Assembly (NCBI GenBank): GCA_963797535.1
Contig: CAWCPQ010000002.1
Location: 1-64,000, forward strand
Source of the DNA: JAWWOL01 sp963797535
GTDB lineage: Bacteria; Actinomycetota; Actinomycetes; JAWWOL01
Direction: 5' to 3'
DNA: 64,000 nucleotides
Of this stretch, positions 56,056-64,000 are shown one piece after another; position 1 is the first letter of the stretch, and the number at the start of each line of letters is the position of its first letter. The translations under genes and the position numbers were made by a program. The notes beneath the pieces were generated by a model. The model was not told the origin of the DNA. It did not search any database and worked only from the letters and a program-made list of their open reading frames with translations.

Positions 56056-56664
56056 TCAGCTCTTGTCCTGGATCTCCCAGAGGTGATCCGTGACGTGCCA
56101 GGCAATCCGGTTGATCGCGTAGCGCAGCGGCCACTTAGGGTCCGACGCAGGCGAGCGCAGGGACTCAGTCACGGCTGCACGCTGGTCGGGCCACGGTGTC
56201 CGCGGCGGCACCCCGGCCCCGATCTTGCGGCCGTAGGCTCGCTCGGCCTCGCGGACGTGGTCGACGACGGCGTCCCGGTCGCGGCCGCCACCGCGAGGGC
56301 CCTTCGCGAGCTGCTCGGGTGCTCCGGCAACCACCCGATCGAAGCCCTGCCAGCACTTCTCGAGGAGCGCAACCGCTCGGGCCAACTCCTTCGCCGACAG
56401 CGGTTCGTCGTCCCAGGGTCCGGCCACGCCCGGCGCGCCGAAGTCGGCATGCATGTCCGACTCGACCCGTCCGATGATCTCGACTTCGCCAGGCTTGAAT
56501 GACGGGCCCACCAGGGTGCGATAGCGGGCGGAGTAGTCCTCGAGCGCCTCGATGGCTGCCTCCTCACCCCCCTTGCCGCGCCGGCACCAGCCCGGCCAGT
56601 CCAACGCGATCGCGAAGGTCCAGGTCTTCCCTGACTCCAGCGCCACTCGGGTAGGTTCGGTCAT
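56056..56664 (-). CDS. DinB-like four-helix protein
   Basis: The 202-residue protein has a DinB-type pattern of spaced histidines (VVDHVREAE near residue 135, WHVTDHLWEIQ near the C-terminus). Its N-terminal half contains VALESGKTWTFAIALDWPGW. DinB-fold enzymes include thiol-dependent transferases that use mycothiol or bacillithiol; the function here is open. It ends 6 nt from the transglutaminase-like stop and is divergent from the LigD-type ligase. ATG 56664 was chosen because the upstream frame is unlike coding sequence. Confidence 0.75.
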   Translation of the reverse strand: MTEPTRVALESGKTWTFAIALDWPGWCRRGKGGEEAAIEALEDYSARYRTLVGPSFKPGEVEIIGRVESDMHADFGAPGVAGPWDDEPLSAKELARAVALLEKCWQGFDRVVAGAPEQLAKGPRGGGRDRDAVVDHVREAERAYGRKIGAGVPPRTPWPDQRAAVTESLRSPASDPKWPLRYAINRIAWHVTDHLWEIQDKS

Positions 56665-56713
56665 GGCGTGATCCTGCCTCGGGACCACGACAATGTCAGG
56701 GCGGAGGCGTGGC

Positions 56714-58063
56714 GTGGCCGATCCGGTCTTCGTGGTCCACGAGCACCACGCCACCGCGCTGCACTGGGACTTCCGGCTGGAGCACGACGGTGTCGGGCCC
56801 TCATGGGCCATCCCGAAGGGCGTGCCGCTCGACCCCGGCACCAACCGGCTCGCGGTCAAGGTCGACGACCACGCGCTCGACTACTTCTCGTTCGAGGGCC
56901 GCATCGGCGAGGGGCAGTACGGCGGCGGGCAGGTCACCATCTGGGACTCCGGCACGTACGACCTGGAGGAGTGGGAGGACGGCAAGGTCAAGGTCGTCCT
57001 GCACGGCCAGCGGCTGCAGGGGCGCTACGTCCTCTTCCGCACCGGAGGCAAGAACTGGATGATCCACCGTATGGATCCCGCAACCCAGCCCGGCTTTGCG
57101 CCGGTCCCGCAGCTGATCAGGCCGATGCTCGCCGTTGCCGGGACGATGCCCGAAGGCGACAGCTGGTCGTACGAGATGAAGTGGGACGGCCTGCGCGCCG
57201 TCACCTATGTCGACGGCGGCCGGGCCAGGGTGCTGACCCGCAACGACCGCGAGGTGCTGGCGCAGTACCCCGAGCTGCGGGCGATGGCCGAGGCCATGGG
57301 CAGCACCCAGGCCGTGCTCGACGGCGAGATCGTCGCTTTCGACGAGGAAGGCCGGCCCAGCTTCGGGCGGCTGCAGCAACGCATGCACGTGACCAGGAGC
57401 GCGGCGCTCGACCGGCTGCGCGAGGAGGTCCCGATCCACTACCTGATCTTCGACCTGCTCCACCTCGACGGCCGATCACTGCTGGACGAGCCGCTGTCCG
57501 AACGCCGGCGGCTGCTCGACTCTCTCGGGCTGGCAGGCGATTTCTGGTCGACACCCGGCGACTTCGTCGGTGTCGACGGTGAGGACATCCTGGCCGCATC
57601 GCTCGCCCAGGGACTCGAGGGCGTGGTGGCCAAGCGTCTCGACTCCCGCTACCTGCCGGGCAAGCGGAGCGACCTGTGGACCAAGGTGAAGAACTTCCGC
57701 ACCCAGGAGGTGGTCATCGCGGGGTGGCGTTCCGGCGAGGGCCGCCGCGCGGGCACGGTTGGCGCCCTGCTGATGGGCATCCACGACGACGCCGGCAACC
57801 TGGTCTACGCCGGCAAGGTCGGCACGGGTTTCACCGACCGCATCCTCGACGAGCTGTCGACCCTGCTGGCCCGGCTCGCCCGCAAGACTTCCCCATTCGC
57901 CACGGACATCCCGCGCGCGGACAGCAAGGACGTGCACTGGGTGACGCCGAGCATGGTGGCCGAGGTGCGCTTCGGCGAGTGGACCGGTGACGGCCGGCTT
58001 CGCCATCCCTCGTACCGTGGACTGCGCCCGGACAAGTCGGCGGCAGAAGTGCGGAAGGAGTGA
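56714..58063 (+). CDS. ligD: LigD-type phosphoesterase and ATP-dependent DNA ligase
   Basis: The 449-residue protein joins a 3'-phosphoesterase domain (HHATALHWDFRLEHDG, FEGRIGEGQYGGGQVTIWD; residues 8-110) to a ligase domain with the lysine motif EMKWDGLRA near residue 155, LDGEIVAFD, EGVVAKRLDS and the OB-fold part. It lacks the polymerase domain, which is coded by the next gene. I chose GTG 56714 because GGAGG lies 6 nt upstream. It should seal ends held by Ku. Confidence 0.93.
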   Translation: MADPVFVVHEHHATALHWDFRLEHDGVGPSWAIPKGVPLDPGTNRLAVKVDDHALDYFSFEGRIGEGQYGGGQVTIWDSGTYDLEEWEDGKVKVVLHGQRLQGRYVLFRTGGKNWMIHRMDPATQPGFAPVPQLIRPMLAVAGTMPEGDSWSYEMKWDGLRAVTYVDGGRARVLTRNDREVLAQYPELRAMAEAMGSTQAVLDGEIVAFDEEGRPSFGRLQQRMHVTRSAALDRLREEVPIHYLIFDLLHLDGRSLLDEPLSERRRLLDSLGLAGDFWSTPGDFVGVDGEDILAASLAQGLEGVVAKRLDSRYLPGKRSDLWTKVKNFRTQEVVIAGWRSGEGRRAGTVGALLMGIHDDAGNLVYAGKVGTGFTDRILDELSTLLARLARKTSPFATDIPRADSKDVHWVTPSMVAEVRFGEWTGDGRLRHPSYRGLRPDKSAAEVRKE

Positions 58064-58066
58064 CCC

Positions 58067-58993
58067 GTGAGCCCTGAGTCGACCAAGGTCGCCGTCGCCG
58101 TCGACGGCCGCGAGCTCGTACTCTCCAACCTGGCCAAGGTTCTCTACCCCGAGGTCGGCTTCACCAAGGGCGAGGTGATCGACTACTACTCCCGGATCGC
58201 GCCCGTACTCCTGCCCCACCTCGCCGATCGAGCGCTGACGCTCAAGCGCTACCCGGACGGGGTCGAGGGCAAGTCCTTCTTCGAGAAGAACTCGCCGTCG
58301 CACCGGCCCGAGTGGGTACGCGTCGTCGAGCTGCCGTCACCGGGGTCGACCAAGAACCGCGACACGATCCGCTACACCGTGATCGACGGGCTGCCGGCCT
58401 TGGTCTGGGCGGCCAACTTGGCCACCCTGGAGCTGCACACCCCGATGTGGCGAGTGGGGCCGCGGGGGGCGGTGAAGAACCCCGATCTGCTGGTCTTCGA
58501 CCTCGACCCCGGCGCGCCGGCCACGGTCGTCGAGTGCTGCCAGGTGGCGCTGCTCGTACGCGAGCGACTCGCGGCCGACGGGCTGGTCGGCTACCCGAAA
58601 ACATCGGGCAGCAAAGGACTTCAGCTCTACGTGCCACTCGATGCCGCACGTCCGTGGGAGGACGTTCACGCCTACTCTCGTACGGTCGCCGACGCCCTCG
58701 CCGGCAGTAGCTCCGGGCTCGTCGTGAGCAACATGAAGCGCGACCTGCGCGGCGGAAAGGTGCTCGTCGACTGGTCGCAGAACAACGGGGCCAAGACCAC
58801 GGTGTCCGTCTACTCGCTGCGGGCAAGAGCCCACCCCACCGTCTCGACGCCGGTGTCCTGGGACGAGGTCGAGCTGACAGCGCACGGCGGCGACCCACTG
58901 GTCTTCACCGCAGCCGACGTGCTCGAACGGGTCGAGGCGATGGGCGACCTGTTCGCGCCGCTGCTGCAGGCTGGACAGCGGCTGCCGACCTGA
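58067..58993 (+). CDS. LigD-type polymerase/primase domain protein
   Basis: The 308-residue protein matches LigD-POL: LSNLAKVLYPEVGFTKGEVI, ALTLKRYPDGVEGKSFFEKN, the metal-binding VFDLDPG near residue 145, YPKTSGSKGLQLYVPL near 182 and VLVDWSQNNGAKTTVSVYSL near 228. It fills gaps, preferring ribonucleotides, at broken ends. The start lies 3 nt after the ligase stop, so the LigD activities are split between two coupled genes. Confidence 0.94.
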   Translation: MSPESTKVAVAVDGRELVLSNLAKVLYPEVGFTKGEVIDYYSRIAPVLLPHLADRALTLKRYPDGVEGKSFFEKNSPSHRPEWVRVVELPSPGSTKNRDTIRYTVIDGLPALVWAANLATLELHTPMWRVGPRGAVKNPDLLVFDLDPGAPATVVECCQVALLVRERLAADGLVGYPKTSGSKGLQLYVPLDAARPWEDVHAYSRTVADALAGSSSGLVVSNMKRDLRGGKVLVDWSQNNGAKTTVSVYSLRARAHPTVSTPVSWDEVELTAHGGDPLVFTAADVLERVEAMGDLFAPLLQAGQRLPT

Positions 58994-58999
58994 GACCGG

Positions 59000-60247
59000 C
59001 TAGTGCCCCACCCCGATCCGCCCGGAGAACCGGTGCGCGCAGTGGTCGGAGCAGAAGTAGTGCGTGGTCCCGTCGAGGACCACTGTCGCCGGCGCGTGGG
59101 CCACCTCGACCTGCATCCCGCAGATCGGGTCCTTGGCGTAGCGCTCGCCGGCGGCCCTCGTACGGTAGAGCCAGAACACGAGCCCGAGCCCGATCAGGGC
59201 CACGATGTTGAGAACGGTCGTGTAGTTCCAGCCGACGTGGCCGGAGGCGATCGTCTCGGGCCTGGTCGTGGGCAGCCAGCCGAGCCAGCGGAACAGGTAC
59301 TCGGTGGTCAGGCCGGCAGTGCTCATCGTCACCCAGAAGGCCGCCAGCAGCCGCAGCATCAGCGGCGTGCCGTAGTACTTGCGGTAGATGAACAGCAGCG
59401 GCAAGGCGATCAGGTCGGCGAACAGGAACGCCATCACCCCGCCGAAGCTGCTGCCGCCCTGCCACAACGCCGCCGCCAGCGGGACGTTGCCCACCGAGCA
59501 GACGCAGCTGATGATCGCGATGAACGGACCGACGACAGCGTTCTCGAGCGAGGACCAGAATCCGTGGCCGGTCACGAAGACTGCCTGCCAGACCGAGGTC
59601 GGCACCATCACGGTGGCGAACCCGGCGACGATGAAGCCGAGCACCAGCTCGCGGCGCACCATGGTCAGGTCGCTGACCGTGTAGCCGGACGCGTCTGACC
59701 AGCCGGCTCGCGTCCGCGCCCGCTGGCGCCAGGAGGTTGCGGGATCGCCCCCCTCGCCGTGCCCCTCGTGGCCGCCGTGCGTGTCCGCGCCGCGCAGCCG
59801 CTCCCGCGCAGCCTCGACGGCCGGCCGGGACACGACCCGTGGCAGCAGCCAGGTGAGCAGGACGATCATGATGGCGCCACCGACGAACTCGCCCACCGCG
59901 AACTGCCAGCCGATCAGCAGCCAGAGCAGGATGCCGAGCTCGACCACCAGGTTGGTCGAGGCGAACATGAACGCCTGGGCCGCGGTGAAGTCCGCGCCCC
60001 GGACGAACAGCGACTTCGCCAAGGCCGACGCGGCGTAGGAGCAGGACGAGGACACCATCCCGAAGAAGGAGGCTTTCGCGACCGTACGCGGACGGCGGTC
60101 ACCGAGCGACCGCTGCATCGCCGCGCGGGAGACGAAAGCCTGGACCGCTCCGGACAGCACAAAGCCCAGCACCAACGCCCAGAACACGTCGTAGAACATC
60201 CACCACGCCTCGGACAGGCTGTTGCCGACGTCCGCCAGCGCGCTCAT
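59000..60247 (-). CDS. DUF318-type permease with C-terminal YHS domain
   Basis: The 415-residue membrane protein has eight or more hydrophobic segments. The conserved SSSCSYAASALAKSLFVRGA near residue 62 and ISCVCSVGNVPLAAALW near 245 mark the YraQ/ArsP group. A YHS domain closes it (DPICGMQVEVAHA, HYFCSDHCAHRF), which often binds metal. A His/Gly-rich loop lies near residue 155 (HGGHEGHGEGG). ATGA couples it to the CsoR-type gene, so it is probably copper- or other metal-linked. Confidence 0.88.
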   Translation of the reverse strand: MSALADVGNSLSEAWWMFYDVFWALVLGFVLSGAVQAFVSRAAMQRSLGDRRPRTVAKASFFGMVSSSCSYAASALAKSLFVRGADFTAAQAFMFASTNLVVELGILLWLLIGWQFAVGEFVGGAIMIVLLTWLLPRVVSRPAVEAARERLRGADTHGGHEGHGEGGDPATSWRQRARTRAGWSDASGYTVSDLTMVRRELVLGFIVAGFATVMVPTSVWQAVFVTGHGFWSSLENAVVGPFIAIISCVCSVGNVPLAAALWQGGSSFGGVMAFLFADLIALPLLFIYRKYYGTPLMLRLLAAFWVTMSTAGLTTEYLFRWLGWLPTTRPETIASGHVGWNYTTVLNIVALIGLGLVFWLYRTRAAGERYAKDPICGMQVEVAHAPATVVLDGTTHYFCSDHCAHRFSGRIGVGH

Positions 60248-60531
60248 GCCCGTACCAGCCGCTCGATCGCAGCCGTCGCCTCCCGCACCTTGGCGGTCGC
60301 GTCGGGGCCGCCGGCCTCGATCGCGTGGGTCACGCAGTGGTTCAGGTGGTCCTCGAGCAGGGACAGCGCGACGGCCTGGAGCGCCTTGGTGGCCGCGGAC
60401 ACCTGCGTGAGCACGTCGATGCAGTAGGTGTCCTCGTCCACCATCCGCTGCAGGCCGCGCACCTGGCCCTCGATCCGGCGCAGCCGTTTGAGGACGGCGG
60501 CCTTGTTGTCCGTGTACCCGGCAGCCTCCAT
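60244..60531 (-). CDS. csoR: CsoR-type metal-sensing repressor
   Basis: The 95-residue helical repressor has the copper-binding ligands Cys37, His62 and Cys66 of CsoR, in DEDTYCIDVL and LEDHLNHCV. I chose ATG 60531 because the operator at 60540-60558 lies just upstream; longer starts would translate through it. The gene is coupled to the permease it likely controls. Copper is the expected signal by ligand set. Confidence 0.92.
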   Translation of the reverse strand: MEAAGYTDNKAAVLKRLRRIEGQVRGLQRMVDEDTYCIDVLTQVSAATKALQAVALSLLEDHLNHCVTHAIEAGGPDATAKVREATAAIERLVRA

Positions 60532-60539
60532 TCGCCAAA

Positions 60540-60558
60540 GATACCCCCTGGGGGTATC
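60540..60558. promoter_or_regulatory. CsoR-type operator
   Basis: GATACCCCC-T-GGGGGTATC is a perfect 9-bp palindrome about one centre base, typical of CsoR family sites. It ends 9 nt before the csoR start, so repressor binding would block the promoter and ribosome site region of the operon. Confidence 0.85.
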
Positions 60559-60669
60559 AAGTGTCGACATTGGGGTCACACTCGACTGGCGGTGGTTGTC
60601 GATCCCGGACCGGCCCGTTCGACGTCATCGTGACGGGCCCGCCAAGGGGTCCCACGAGAGGAGACGACA

Positions 60670-61002
60670 ATGGCGCAGTACCTGGTACTGATCTACGAGC
60701 GTGAAGCCGCGTACGCCGAGGGCGGCGAGCAGGTCTACAAGGAGGTCATGGTCGCCCACCAGGAGTTCGGCACGAAGTTCGCGGCGTCGCTGCGTGGCGG
60801 CGAGGCGCTGGGGCCGTCGTCATCCGCGACGTCCATCCGCGACGGGGTGGTCACCGACGGACCGTTCGTCGAGACCAAGGAGCTGCTCGGCGGCTACTAC
60901 CTGATCGAGGCGGCCGACCTGGACGAGGCGCTCGCGATCGCCAAGGAGGTCCCGGCCCGATTCGGTGGCGTCGAGGTCCGGCCCATCATGACCTTTGAGT
61001 AG
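60670..61002 (+). CDS. YCII/DGPF-domain protein
   Basis: The 110-residue protein matches the DGPF (YCII-related) family, with the diagnostic VVTDGPFVETKELLGGYYLI near residue 60. It directly precedes an ECF sigma factor gene with no gap. In the ECF42 group this pairing is conserved and the DGPF proteins may affect sigma activity; here it is inferred from context. Confidence 0.9.
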   Translation: MAQYLVLIYEREAAYAEGGEQVYKEVMVAHQEFGTKFAASLRGGEALGPSSSATSIRDGVVTDGPFVETKELLGGYYLIEAADLDEALAIAKEVPARFGGVEVRPIMTFE

Positions 61003-62247
61003 ATGACCGCCGCTGCGGCAGCGGTCGCCGGCGAGGTCGCCGAGGCGCACCGTCGCGAGTGGGCCTACGTGCTCGCCGCGACGGTGCGCGTCACCCGCGA
61101 CCTCGACCTCGCCGAGGAGTGCGTGCAGGAGGCCTACGCCCAAGCACTGACGCAGTGGCAGGCCGATGGCCTTCCCGCGAACGCCGGCGCGTGGCTGACC
61201 ACCGTCGCCAGGAGACGCGCCCTCGATCTCGTACGGCGCGAGGCCACCGGCCGGCGGCTGCTCCCGCTGCTGATCGAGCCGGAGGGCGAGCCCGACCCTT
61301 CGGCCGGCGACCGCGACCGGATCCCGGACGACCGGCTGCGGCTGATGTTCATCTGCTGCCACCCGGCGCTCACGACGGACGCACAGATCGCCCTGACGCT
61401 GCGGCTGGTCTGCGGGCTGCGTACACCCGAGGTCGCCCGCGCCTTTCTCGTCAGCGAGGCGACCATGGCGGCCCGGATCACGAGGGCGAAGAAGAAGATC
61501 GCGACGACGCGGATCCCCTTCCGCGTACCCCCGCCCGACCAGCTCCCCGAGCGGCTCGCCGCAGTCCTGTCGGTCGTGCACCTGGTCTTTACCGCCGGCC
61601 ACACCGCTCCGGAGGGTTCGGACCTGACCCGGCGGGACCTGGTCGAGCGGTCTCTGGACCTCGCCCGGATCCTGCGCTCGATGCTGCCGGACGACGCCGA
61701 CGTCGCGGGCCTGCTGGCGCTGATCCTGCTCACCGACGCACGGCGCGAGACGCGGACGACACAGGACGGACAGCTGATCGTCCTGGAGCATCAGGACCGG
61801 TCGCGGTGGGACCGCGCAGCCATCGCCGAAGGGGCTGCGCTCGTACGAGAATCCTTGCGCCGCAGGCCTCCTGCTCGCTACGCACTTCAGGCGGCGATCG
61901 CTGCCGTGCATGCAGAAGCGACGCGGTACGAGGACACCGACTGGCGTGAGGTGGTGGCGCTCTACGGCGTCCTGGCCACCGTCTGGCCGTCGCCTGTCGT
62001 CTCGCTCAACCGGGCGGTCGCTGTCGGCATGGCCGACGGTCCGGCCAGCGGGCTGAAGGCACTCGACGCGCTGGAGACCGAGCCGCAGCTGTCGGGCTAC
62101 GGCTACCTGCCGGCCGCGCGGGCGGAGTTCCTGCGCTCGCTGGGCCGGCTCGAGGAGGCCAGAACCGCTTACAGCAAGGCGATCTCGCTCACCGGCAACG
62201 ACGTGGAGCGTACCCACCTGAGCACGCGGCTCGCCGAGCTGGGCTAG
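61003..62247 (+). CDS. ECF42-type RNA polymerase sigma factor with C-terminal extension
   Basis: The 414-residue protein has sigma region 2 (LAEECVQEAYAQALTQW) and region 4 (LRLVCGLRTPEVARAFLVSE with ATMAARITRAKKKI), then a long C-terminal helical extension (YGVLATVWPSPVVSLNRAVA, RSLGRLEEARTAYSKAISLT) with TPR-like repeats. That extension and the upstream DGPF gene mark ECF42. No anti-sigma gene is adjacent. The stop shares CTAG with the convergent diguanylate cyclase gene. Confidence 0.92.
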   Translation: MTAAAAAVAGEVAEAHRREWAYVLAATVRVTRDLDLAEECVQEAYAQALTQWQADGLPANAGAWLTTVARRRALDLVRREATGRRLLPLLIEPEGEPDPSAGDRDRIPDDRLRLMFICCHPALTTDAQIALTLRLVCGLRTPEVARAFLVSEATMAARITRAKKKIATTRIPFRVPPPDQLPERLAAVLSVVHLVFTAGHTAPEGSDLTRRDLVERSLDLARILRSMLPDDADVAGLLALILLTDARRETRTTQDGQLIVLEHQDRSRWDRAAIAEGAALVRESLRRRPPARYALQAAIAAVHAEATRYEDTDWREVVALYGVLATVWPSPVVSLNRAVAVGMADGPASGLKALDALETEPQLSGYGYLPAARAEFLRSLGRLEEARTAYSKAISLTGNDVERTHLSTRLAELG

Positions 62248-64000
62248 TGAGCCTTGGCTACCGGCTTGACCGAGATGCCGCGACTGCGTCGCTTGGCGCG
62301 GTACATCGACGTGTCGGCCTCGTGCAGCATCGCGTCAGCCGTGGCCTCGGCCCCGCTGACGGCGTAGCCGATGGCGGCGCCGACCGACACCGCGTGGTTG
62401 CCGAGCGTGTGCGGCACCCGGATCAGGGCTTCGAGTCGCTCGATGATGAGCGGCAGCTCACTGACGTGGCCCACGTCGTTGAGCAGGATGGCGAACTCGT
62501 CTCCACCGAGCCGTGCCGCAGTGTCGTTGGTACGCAAGGAATCCTTGAGCCGGTTGGCCACTCCGGCGAGCACCTCGTCGCCGGCAGCGTGGCCCCAGCG
62601 GTCGTTGACAGCCTTGAAGCCGTCGAGGTCGACGAACAGCACGGCGAACCAGTAGTCCGGCCGCCGTTTGGACAGCTCGATGGCCTGGTTGAGCCGGTCC
62701 TTGAACAGCGTCCCCTTGGCCAGCCCGGTGAGCCCGTCGAACATCGCCTCCTGGAGCAGCTGCTCCTGCAGCAGGCGGCGCACGGTCACGTCGGAGATGG
62801 AGCCGACCAGGCGGATCGGCCGGCCATCCTTGTCGCTCACCGAACGCCCGCTGCACGCGATCCACCGGTGCTCGCCGGTGGACACCCGTAGCCGGTGCTC
62901 GAAGTCCAAGAACTGCTCAACCCCCTTCAGCGCCTGGTCGAGCTGGGCCTGGACGGCCTGCCGGTCATCGGGATGCACCCGGCCGAACCACTCCTCCGGC
63001 GCGGGGCCGATCTCGTTGTCCCGGAAGCCCAGCAAGGCCTTCCAGCGGCTGGAGTAGAAGATCTTGTTGCTCGCGATGTCCCAGTCCCACAGCGCGTCGT
63101 GGGCCGCCTCGGCGGCGAGGGCGTAGCGCTCCTCGCTGACCCTGACCTCCTCGAGCAGGGCGACCTCCGTCTCGTACGCCGCCGTCAGCTCGCCAGCCTG
63201 GCGGTCGAGGTCGGCGTTGGCCTTCTCCTGGTCGAGCGACGCGGACATCAGCAACGACCACTGCAGGAACGTCTCCTGGATCACCGACGACTGCAGCACC
63301 GGCCCACCGGCGACGGCGAGCACGCCCCAGTCGGAATCCTCGAACCGGATCTGGGTGAGCACAACCAGCCGGCCGACACCGCTGGCGTCACGCAGCATCC
63401 AGGTGGGCGGGAACGACTCGACCGGGACGTCGCTCTGCGGCAGCGTGATCGAAGCAGGGTCCTGCCGATCCTGGTTGTAGATGCCGTGGACGGCGATCCG
63501 GCCGGGCAGCCCCGGCTCCCACAGCCCCAGAGCCCCGGCTTGGGCGTCGGTCTGCGCCAGCCAGCTCAGCGACCGCAAGTCGCCGCGATCGCGCCCGAGC
63601 AGGCTCGTGCCGATGAAGTAGTGATTGATCTGGGCCCGCTTGAGCGCCGAGTGCACGGTCAGCCTTCGTTGCAGCTGACCGGCCCAGATGGCGTCGTAGA
63701 GGTCGAGCGCCACCAGCGGCACCTTGGCCCGCTCGACCGGGTCCTCGGAGTCGTTCACGAGCGCCTGCGCCAGGTCGCGGATGGCCCGACGGGCCGCCTG
63801 AACCGACCGGTCGATCACACAGAGCTTGTTGATCTCGTCCGCCACCGACTCCACGCTCGGCACCGCCACCGAACCGTCGGCCGGCGGGTTGAGCAAGGTG
63901 GCGACCCGACCGGCCACCTCGACCACATGGTTGCGGTCGACGCTGCCCTCCAGCGCGTCCTCCTGGGCGGCCTCGACCAGAGTGTCGACGAGCGTGGCGA
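62244..64000 (-). CDS. PAS-GGDEF diguanylate cyclase, 5' end outside window
   Basis: The visible 585 or so residues are open to the window edge, so the start codon lies further upstream. An N-terminal sensor region (about residues 1-240) is followed by a coiled coil (ANADLDRQAGELTAAYETEV), a PAS domain (YALAAEAAHDALWDWDI, FGRVHPDDRQAVQ, LVGSISDVTVRRL) and a GGDEF domain with intact ARLGGDEFAILL. RTND five residues before GGDEF is an RxxD inhibitory site. It should make cyclic di-GMP with product feedback. There is no EAL domain. Confidence 0.92.
   Translation of the reverse strand, partial: ATLVDTLVEAAQEDALEGSVDRNHVVEVAGRVATLLNPPADGSVAVPSVESVADEINKLCVIDRSVQAARRAIRDLAQALVNDSEDPVERAKVPLVALDLYDAIWAGQLQRRLTVHSALKRAQINHYFIGTSLLGRDRGDLRSLSWLAQTDAQAGALGLWEPGLPGRIAVHGIYNQDRQDPASITLPQSDVPVESFPPTWMLRDASGVGRLVVLTQIRFEDSDWGVLAVAGGPVLQSSVIQETFLQWSLLMSASLDQEKANADLDRQAGELTAAYETEVALLEEVRVSEERYALAAEAAHDALWDWDIASNKIFYSSRWKALLGFRDNEIGPAPEEWFGRVHPDDRQAVQAQLDQALKGVEQFLDFEHRLRVSTGEHRWIACSGRSVSDKDGRPIRLVGSISDVTVRRLLQEQLLQEAMFDGLTGLAKGTLFKDRLNQAIELSKRRPDYWFAVLFVDLDGFKAVNDRWGHAAGDEVLAGVANRLKDSLRTNDTAARLGGDEFAILLNDVGHVSELPLIIERLEALIRVPHTLGNHAVSVGAAIGYAVSGAEATADAMLHEADTSMYRAKRRSRGISVKPVAKAH

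Overview
This window is a high-GC chromosomal segment from an actinomycete. The evidence is a WhiB7-type Fe-S regulator, a UvrD2-type helicase with four-cysteine and HRDC-like regions, an AdnA/AdnB helicase-nuclease pair, a mycoredoxin, MoeZ, a DUF222/HNH (13E12-type) protein, the ATP-grasp / alpha-E / transglutaminase triad, and Ku with LigD-type enzymes. GTG starts and 4-nt ATGA/GTGA overlaps are common. I cannot fix the genus; there are no rRNA or tRNA genes and no CRISPR array or prophage that I can see.

Layout. 1-1.1 kb: a whiB7 unit on the minus strand with a promoter, a long leader, a 106-codon leader ORF and a terminator-like hairpin before the gene. 1.2-8.5 kb: manA, an ABC exporter pair, a GNAT, uvrD2, a frameshifted mycoredoxin and a GAF-ANTAR regulator. 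8.5-15 kb: an alpha-glucoside type operon on the minus strand (LacI regulator, lipoprotein binding protein, two permeases, frameshifted GH13 alpha-glucosidase). 15.3-23.2 kb: an ECF sigma/anti-sigma pair and single metabolic genes (dinucleotide-binding protein, nudC, nuclease-fold protein, PfkB kinase, histidine phosphatase, CapA-like lipoprotein, lactonase-like propeller).

23.6-34.9 kb holds the most coherent system: a YtfQ-type sugar-binding protein, ATPase, two permeases, a second full-length ATPase and a LacI regulator on the plus strand, converging on araB-araD-araA on the minus strand. Near-identical 14-bp palindromes lie in both promoter regions, so I infer one regulon for uptake and breakdown of L-arabinose, possibly its furanose form. 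35-41.9 kb: adnA and a twice-frameshifted adnB. 42-50.5 kb: methyltransferase, DUF222/HNH protein, ATL protein, a TetR/SnoaL divergent pair with a palindromic operator, moeZ, a secreted protein, CsbD, and a frameshifted alpha/beta hydrolase and S51 peptidase. 50.7-59 kb: an unknown protein, ku, the ATP-grasp triad, a DinB-like protein and a LigD split into a phosphoesterase-ligase gene and a polymerase gene. 59-64 kb: a CsoR-type repressor with its palindrome and a YHS-domain permease, a DGPF/ECF pair and the 3' part of a diguanylate cyclase gene.

Five genes carry six apparent frameshifts, and each reads as one extra base, often in a short C/G run. Sequence error is therefore at least as likely as gene decay. 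Several intergenic signals (long stem-loops after both sugar-binding protein genes, stop-codon-associated tandem repeats, convergent genes sharing a CTAG) recur and are listed as findings.
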